From NCBI GenBank assembly GCA_963691655.1, contig OY829327.1:58292079-58356078 (forward strand): a DNA stretch of 64,000 nucleotides. Direction: 5' to 3'. Shown here piece by piece: positions 57,016 to 64,000 of the stretch (position 1 is its first letter; each line of letters opens with the position of its first letter). A program made the translations under genes and the position numbers. The notes beneath the pieces are model-generated. The model saw only the letters and a program-made list of their open reading frames with translations, had not been told where the DNA came from and made no database searches. This stretch comes from Toxonevra muliebris. Lineage: Eukaryota > Arthropoda > Insecta > Diptera > Pallopteridae.

Positions 57016-58248
57016 CTCAGCGTTTCAGCTGCGTTGATCGTATTTACGATCTAAAGCTTGAGGACAAATTTTGTTTTGCTACGAATGAATGCATACGATT
57101 CTACTTTAAACGTCAAAGCAAAGCAGCCGCAAAACTTAATTGTGTTTTAGGTATAACAAAAATTTCAACTCAGAAATTAAACTAAATACATAGGTACTTT
57201 TCTCACCTAATAATAAATAGAAAGTAAACCAGTTTGTGGACAGAGAAGTGTGAAGTTCTTGCCTGTTTATGTATTTGTTAATGCCGAACCTGTAATCTCA
57301 TCAGAATTCTATAAATAAAATAAACAGATATGTATTTTGAGATGCGGATTTCGATTTTACTGATTCGTATAATTTTTTCTTTAGAAACGGTTGAAGTAAG
57401 AAAATCAGTTCATCGGTATTAGCGGCCTCGAAATTAGTACTTAATGTAGGGGATATACTTTTAGATTTTAAATGTTGAGGGTCAAGGAATTAACAGATGT
57501 TTCTATTTTCCAAGTAGACATTTGAAAGATTTTATCATTTGATCTGACATGTCTCTGAATAAAACGATTATTTGTAATCAACATGGCTAAATTTTAATTT
57601 ACTCGTTAAGTTGAGTAGTCTCAGGATAATTCCATGCATTTTGTTGTTTTAGAAATATGAAATAACTAAATATGTACAAAGGTGTTTTTAAATTTTGTCG
57701 GTTAATTGAACTAGGTTAGGGGAGATTTATCCCCTTTATCCCCCTTCTTATTTCTTTTCATATTTTTCGGAGAAAAACAAAAATAATTTTATTTGCCCAT
57801 CTATTCTAACAAGACTACAAAAATTAGTGGGGCATTAAACATAAATCAAAGAGTATAAGAATTTTCACTATAAATGTTTCACATCACAAGCATGACCTAA
57901 TAATATAAAAACAAATGTAGGTTATGCATAACAATTATCAGGTAACCAAACAAAAATTTCTTAAGTTTAGGCGAATTTTCTGTACCTGTTATTTTCGTTT
58001 CCGGTTTAAAATACTTTAACGATTCTTAATGTGAAAGTTATATATAGTTATTCCGGTTACTGTAACTTCATGAAAACTTTACCTTGTATTCCAATAAATT
58101 AGTCAGTGTTTTATGCTTAGAATGGAATAAATTCTTGTAGTTAAAGAAATATTATTATTTCGCGGAGATTTTGTTGCTAAGTTCTTGTTTCTCAGAGTAT
58201 AAACTCGCCTGAAAAAAGACATACAACACTTGGACATACATGTACATG
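57016..58248. other. intron, nothing recognised
   Basis: AT-rich sequence without supported content. Confidence 0.45.
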
Positions 58249-58983
58249 TACATCCCTACAAACATTTAGATTTGAGATCAACTTGAGGTGAAGTTGATAT
58301 CAAATACCTTTCTCAAATCTCCAACGTTAATTCTCAATAGCATCTCCATTGGTGTACTATAGCATTCTCAACAAAAAGGGCATTTTTTTTGTATGGTAAT
58401 AATTATAGTTCTCAACTTGAGAAAATTATAGTTCTCAACTTGAGTTCTAACGTAATTCTCCAATTGGTCTCAAAGGAAATTTACAGTATTGCCGTAAGCA
58501 ACAATTATTTAATTATTTATTATTTATTTATTTAATTGAAACACAAAAACTAAAAGGAAATTTTAAATGACTTTTTTATTTCTTCGCTTTTCAACTTCAA
58601 AAGCAACTTAAAATTTTAACAGTTTCATATCACAAAATGTATTTTGCTTTAACACTTCAATTATACATTTTTACTTTTAAAATTAAAGTTTTTCGCAAAA
58701 AATATTTTCACTTCATTTTCTTCTTTTTTTCACTTCACTTTTGCCGAAAAACATGTTATTCCTAATCACTGCCAGATTGGGAATAACATGCAAATCCAAT
58801 AGCAGTGCTGCCACAATAAAATATGTAAATATTTTTTCAAATATATCTCAACTCATTCTCAACTTGAAAGCGAATGTTGAGAAAAATATTTGATATCCAT
58901 TGGAGAATCATGTTGGATATCAACTTGAGAATTATAAATTTCTCAAAGGTTAGAGAATTTACTTTTGTGCTTGTTGGGATGTA
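58249..58983. mobile_element. non-autonomous element with TACATCCC ends
   Basis: The left end TACATCCCTACAAACA and reverse-complemented right end TACATCCCAACAAGCA match at 14 of 16 positions. The interior repeats CTCAACTTGAG and TTGATATCAA motifs on both sides. It is 735 bp with no coding capacity. Confidence 0.65.
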
Positions 58984-59495
58984 ACTGTAACACGAATATG
59001 TGTGTATTGCTTACCGAAAAACAAGATAAACATGTATATATCCACACACATTAACGTTATACAAATAGCAGAGTGAAAAAAAGCGACACTTTGACATTGA
59101 CAGTCAATTGGGCGCCTTGTATCCAACATTAACATTTCTGCATCTACAACCTCGCATTGTTGTAGGGCATTCGCCTTCTACTATTGTGAATAAAATAATA
59201 ATAATAACAATATAATGTACATATTGTCAGGTAGATACACAAAAAGGTAACATATACATACATGACCACACACATGTGTACATATACATATGCACGTAGA
59301 CAAAAATATACAGACAATGTCCGTATGTACATATTTATGTAACTGAATGTAAATTACATTAATATATTTTCAACAACTTAGCCCAAAGACGAGTCGTCAT
59401 TAATATTTCACTTGCTTCAAAGACATGTGGGTGTTTGTGATTATACATACAAACGTTTTTATGTAGATACATTAGTATATATGTAAGTGTAGTTG

Positions 59496-59604
59496 CACTA
59501 GCGGATCCAAAGGGGAGCTTTTGGGGTTAAACCCTTGTTGGTGAAAATCTCCTAAATAGAAAAAAATTAAAACCCCTTTCAGGAAGTCTCTGGATCCGCA
59601 AGTG
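59496..59604. mobile_element. 109-bp MITE
   Basis: The ends CACTAGCGGATCCAAAG and, reverse-complemented, CACTTGCGGATCCAGAG differ at two of 17 positions. A further inverted stretch AAAGGGG / CCCCTTT lies just inside. Confidence 0.65.
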
Positions 59605-61490
59605 TAAATATTTATTTATATGCACGATATGTATGGCTGTGTGTCTTCATGTATAGATGAATGCATTTAAGTGTGAGTGAAGTGAAGTGTTTTTGATGGT
59701 ATGTAGAGACATGCAGATACACAGGTGAAGTATTATAAGTGGGCAGAAAATAAGAATTTGATATAGGTTGAGTTTATTTAATGTTTTCAAAGAAAATATA
59801 AGAAATTTATTACACGGTGTGCAGAGCATGGCACAAAATTGCATAACACTCATTACATTCTTAATTACTCAATCAGTTTCATTCGTTATAAATACGAACA
59901 TTTGAGTGTCCCCATCTCAAAAAAGATTCGTCTATAGTTGGGTTAAATTAACAATTAATTTTAAATATGCACTCAGACACCGTCATATTTTCCCGCCTCT
60001 GACTTACCTGACTTAAAATGTTTTAATTGTGATATTTTCTTAAGAATATTTGTACTCAACACTTACATAAGGGCTGTTTGTCCTCCGTTATTTTAATTTG
60101 AAATCGAATTTCATCGAAATTATTAAATGTCAAAAATTGTAAGAGTAACCCAATACTCTCACAGATTTAAAATTAACGGTTAAAATCTTTAAATAAATTT
60201 TGGCTGCTTCTTTATTCCCTGAATTATGGAAATTGGCAAAAAGAATTATTCCAATTAACCCATTAACGCTTATGTATGAAATATCATATACAAATGGATT
60301 GTTTTCGTTTTTGCTGTTAACGACAAAATCGTCACAAGCGAAAGCTTTTCCCACAATAGTTTTCTCAATTCCATTAAAATTTCTTTTGTTTAAATTTTTT
60401 CATGTTCATTTGTGCAGTGTTTAACAAAAAATGACAAGAAGGTGAGTAATATTGTTAAAGATAGATGAAACAAAAAAAAACAATTAAACGAGAAGCTACA
60501 AAATGAATATAAAGGGGAGTAAGGTATTTAACTTTAATACTATTTACTTACTGAATATTTACCTATTTATAACGTACGTAAACAATGGCACAATTACCAC
60601 GCCCACAAACCTTAAGATATTTTTCTACTTAAGATTAATAGTAACAACTGCTGAATGAAAATTGCATTACAATTGGTTATGGGTGTGGATATTAATGGGT
60701 TAAGAAGTTTTAGTGAATTAGAATGCTTACAAAACGCAATGTTGTTCCAAAAGCGAATGCCTTCTCACAGCCAAGAGTCAGACGCCCATATTGTTAAAAT
60801 AGCTAAAGAAGCAGTCCACTAAATCGTTGGGTTTTTTAAATCGGTAAATGCACGTTTCAAAACACTGAAGACACTTCCTCTGGAATTATATATTTTTATT
60901 TTTGGAAATAACCAGAGTAGAATACGATGCTGACCGAATTTCTTCTATACTCAAAAGCGCAATAAAGTTGTTAGTTTTTTCAGCTGTATATGTATGGTTT
61001 CCCAACAAACAATGAAGCCCGTCGAACCGATTTCTTTGTGGGCCTCAGATGATTATCTAGACCGAGAAAAAAAACTATGATTTTAACAGTTCATCGTTGT
61101 TGTTAAGAAAATCTGTTGTATTTAACGCAATTTGTTTGATTCAACAGTTTTTTATTTTGTATTGAAAATTTTCGTAACATCTTATTATTATCTGTTGAAC
61201 ATTTAGTTCACAACCCTGCCAGACAGGGCTAATGGAAACTCCAATACAGTAACAAAATTTTTGGCTTTTACTAAACAGTTTAAAAAATTTATACGGTCTA
61301 TTTTTAGAAATAATGATAAACAAAGACAGCCTGATTGAGTATTTCAAATTTGTATATCTTATTCTCTTTTGCATAGTTGTCACCGTCACTTTCGCTTTTA
61401 AATTAAATTTAAAGGAGAAAGACGGAACCTCTGCGTTGCCAGCTATCTCAGTGGAGAAGTGGTCGCAGGTTCAACATAAAATGAGAATAA
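59605..61490. other. intron, nothing recognised
   Basis: AT-rich, with TCTGTTG / CAACAG-rich text at 61085-61200 that resembles 63410-63555. No next exon of the guanylate cyclase gene was found. Confidence 0.4.
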
Positions 61491-61529
61491 GAATAAAAAA
61501 AATATATTTTTTGGAAACGCTCGATTTCT

Positions 61530-62720
61530 GTAGCTCAATACTGAGCTACCGCACAATTTTACAAAAGGTAAAATTAAATTTCACCCGCACAACCTGCTGG
61601 GCTCACGAGCACACAAACGGACTTCCACAAATTTTAAAAAGAAAAGAGAGGAAATAAAGTTAGTAGTAGGAGAAGCCTACTCCACAAACAAAATAGTCAC
61701 TTGCAATTAGCACCAACTGCCAAAAAGTGACCACAAAAAAAAATAAAATAAAAAATAAAATGATACTCCCTGGGTTAATGGGTTTATGAACCCTTCTATA
61801 TTCGCGCACAAGGATCGCGATCCGAAAATTAATTCCCGAACTAAGTAACCCGGCTAAAATTACTTTACCACTGTCGCTACAAATTAGCGACACAACAAAA
61901 TAAAAATTGATTTTAACTCCGCGCTCAATATTTAATAGAATTAATAAATTAAATTAAATTTAACACTATTGGTCCACCACGACTTGGTGGTACCAATCAC
62001 AATAATATTAATTTAAAATACTTTAGTTCACCCGACTTGGTGATACCAAAGTACACAAAAATTAATTCACCAAAAAAAAAAAAAAAGACACAAAAGAAAA
62101 TTTAATAATTCGCACAAGATTCAAAAAAAAAATGTATAATTTAAAATAAATCGTGAAATATTCGCACTAAGAAAAATCCTGATCGTCGCTCTCGAAAGCT
62201 AGCACAGAACTGAATATAAGTACGGTGCAAAAATATGTACCACTTATATTCAGCCGCATACATTATATTTTCGTCCGCTATGTCAGCAGGACACACTGCA
62301 GTTTCTCCAAGAAACTGGTCTCTAAACGGGAAATCATCATACCCATACATGTGTGGGTGTACATGATTACACCCTGGACAAAGTCCCCGACCCAACCAAT
62401 TGTATGAGAATTGGCGGCAATGCACCTGTATTAGTGCATAGCGGAGTCATACCGTTGAATTTTCACTAGAAAATCAACCAAACGAGAGAACCAAAGTTTT
62501 CCCGTTTTTCCGCAAATTTACAACAAATACACCTCTGCGCTCTCTTACAGAAGTCTCCATATCCCCACTCCCAGTAGTATAATCTAGTACTAAATGGTAC
62601 TCTTTTACTATTGTGAATGTGGATATCGGCCAAAAAGAAGAGGAAGAGTGACAGAAGAAAGATAGAGAAAGAAAAGACGAAAAAGGTTAGGAAGTGCAGC
62701 ACGCGGCTGCGCTTCCTAAC
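61530..62720. repeat. hairpin-rich segment
   Basis: Five hairpins: GTAGCTCA-ATAC-TGAGCTAC (61530-61549), TGTCGCTA-CAAAT-TAGCGACA (61872-61892), a 12-bp stem with one bulge around the loop CGACT (61968-61997), a second stem around CGACTT with the same flank GGTGATACCAA (62019-62053), and GTTAGGAAGTGCAGC-ACGCG with its complement (62686-62720). This may be LTR or leader sequence of a retroelement; no pol is adjacent. Confidence 0.55.
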
Positions 62721-62786
62721 AAAATTAAAATTAAATAAGTTTAATTTCGCGAGTGACGCGCCGCGGAATTAAATCGCGATATAGTT

Positions 62787-63395
62787 AACTCTTTAAGTTT
62801 TGGTAGGGTAAAAATTGTCCCAACTTTTGCTTAGTTTTTTATGCATGTTGAGATATAACCACCTCGAAAAGTTGAAATTACTTATAGTCGTATGGTTTAA
62901 CATTTTATTTACAGTTTCTCATTCAGTTGTCTGTGCTATGAACCAACAAAAATTCTGTTCAACTGGAGTTTATATTTTCTTTAATATCGTGTGCCTCAAA
63001 GAGGTAAAAAACAGAAATTAGTGCTCGAAACATTGAAAGTTGGTAAGCTCATTGTTCGACATTCATCATTCGAATATTTTTCGGCCACAGGTTCGAGCCT
63101 GAGAAAAAGCAATTCAAGAGAAAATAATTTAAAACGATAATAGTAAATAAAAAAAAATAAATTGAACAAAATAATAAATGAAAAAATTTTTTTTGATTTT
63201 GAAATTTATTTTAAAAAAAATTTGAAAAGAAATTTGTGGGATTTGAACCTTAGCCACAAGTGGCTGGGTGCTTGCTTGCGCAATATAGCGTGAAGAATTT
63301 TGACAGTTACTATTTTATAGTTTTGCTCTTCTAAGCGATGCAAATGAGATAAATATATATTTAGTAGTAACAAAAATCATGTGTGTTAGAAATGG
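62787..63395 (+). repeat. dispersed repeat R, copy 2
   Basis: Homologous to the reverse complement of 2701-3398. It contains GGCCACAGGTTCGAGCCTG (B box) near 63086 and an opposing GGGATTTGAACCTTAGCC at 63239. The A-box side of the forward tRNA-like unit is more degraded than in copy 1. Confidence 0.75.
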
Positions 63396-64000
63396 ATACG
63401 AAATCACACAGCATTTCTGTTAATGCAATAGTTTAGACTGTAAAGCAACAGCACATTGTCTGTTAATATAACAGAGTTCACTTTTGGATGGGATTTAACA
63501 GCAGAATCTGTTGGTTTAATATCCTTTGCGTTTAATATAACAGCATTTTTCCTTCCTGAAAATAATAAAAACAATTTGAAATTTCGTTTTCAGGCCAACT
63601 CTGTGGCCTAAATCACGCTCATCGTTCATGCTTGTGGGGGAAAAGTGTTCAACGCCACTGCGTGCACCCATCATTTTAAAATTTTGTTATTTATTTTTTC
63701 ATTTATTCAATTTATCAATATTTGTATTTTTAAATAAAAGATGACTTAAAACAATTGGTTCAATAGTTCTCTTGCAATCCACCAAATTTTTAAATCGTTT
63801 TTAAGGGTATAAGCATGTCGGATCCCGACAAATAATGCATTTCCCAGAAGGCAAGCTTCAAGTTTGCAAAATGGTTTTGGATGGATAATAATATATGTAT
63901 GAGTCATAAGCTACCGGCCAGTTGTAACTCATTCCAGTCGTCCCATTTTCAGTGCACTATTAAGCCTGCCAAGAATACTTTGCGCGAATTTGTGTGTATC
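63396..64000. other. non-coding, nothing recognised
   Basis: Contains several CTGTTAAT / TAACAG motifs (63410-63555), then featureless sequence to the window end. Confidence 0.4.

Noticed and set aside
60200..60440. Third exon of the guanylate cyclase gene ending at the AAG|GTGAGT donor near 60438
   Set aside because: The donor is good, but the upstream frame does not encode the expected HNOB-domain continuation.
1..64000. CRISPR arrays, operons or prophage
   Set aside because: Spliced fly genes and eukaryotic transposons dominate. No regularly spaced identical repeats with unique spacers, and no compact gene clusters, are present.

Overview
The window reads as AT-rich, repeat-dense DNA from a higher fly (Brachycera). 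A tephritid-like genome is my best guess. The support is a spliced yellow/MRJP-family gene most like yellow-e, the first coding exons of a fly soluble guanylate cyclase beta subunit (Gycbeta100B type), ATGTATGTA-type microsatellites, and remnants of BEL/Pao, Ty3/Gypsy, LINE, Tc1, hAT and piggyBac elements. From Drosophila knowledge both host genes lie on chromosome arm 3R (Muller element E), so finding them in one window is plausible. There is no bacterial gene organisation, and almost all open frames are chance frames in AT-rich DNA.

Layout. 1-9048: non-coding. It holds tRNA-like sequences (1447-1745, 3069-3147), dispersed repeats with second copies elsewhere in the window, a 2.2 kb hAT-like remnant with 23-bp inverted ends (3934-6139) and a foldback element inside a repeat (7339-7839). 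9049-18738: yellow-e in five coding exons (539 codons). Its 7.85 kb third coding segment gap (9657-17504) is filled with transposon debris. 18776-19019: a small inverted-repeat element starts 37 bp after the stop codon and carries the nearest AATAAA. 19020-35256: intergenic. It has a 972-bp inverted-repeat element, a LINE reverse-transcriptase fragment, an array of short triloop hairpins (21895-22288), a 90-bp tandem duplication, a decayed DNA transposon with a Cys/His cluster, and a TTAA-flanked MITE.

35257-64000: soluble guanylate cyclase beta on the + strand. The likely first coding exon ends exactly after its ATG. A 17.9 kb intron follows, then a 74-bp exon encoding the start of the heme-NO-binding domain (53164-53237). 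The rest of the gene lies beyond the window or was not recognised. The first intron contains a LINE RT piece, a hAT remnant, a decayed BEL/Pao element, a LINE RNase H domain split by a MITE, a complete but broken Tc1-like element, and a three-level nest of inverted-repeat elements (49237-51508). The second intron holds another foldback element, a piggyBac transposase remnant, a Tc1 fragment, two MITEs and a hairpin-rich segment.

The two host genes are not functionally linked: one makes a secreted yellow-family protein and the other a cytosolic NO-sensing enzyme. The most informative structure is the layering of non-autonomous elements. In two cases a second copy of the host repeat in this same window preserves the empty site and confirms the target duplication.
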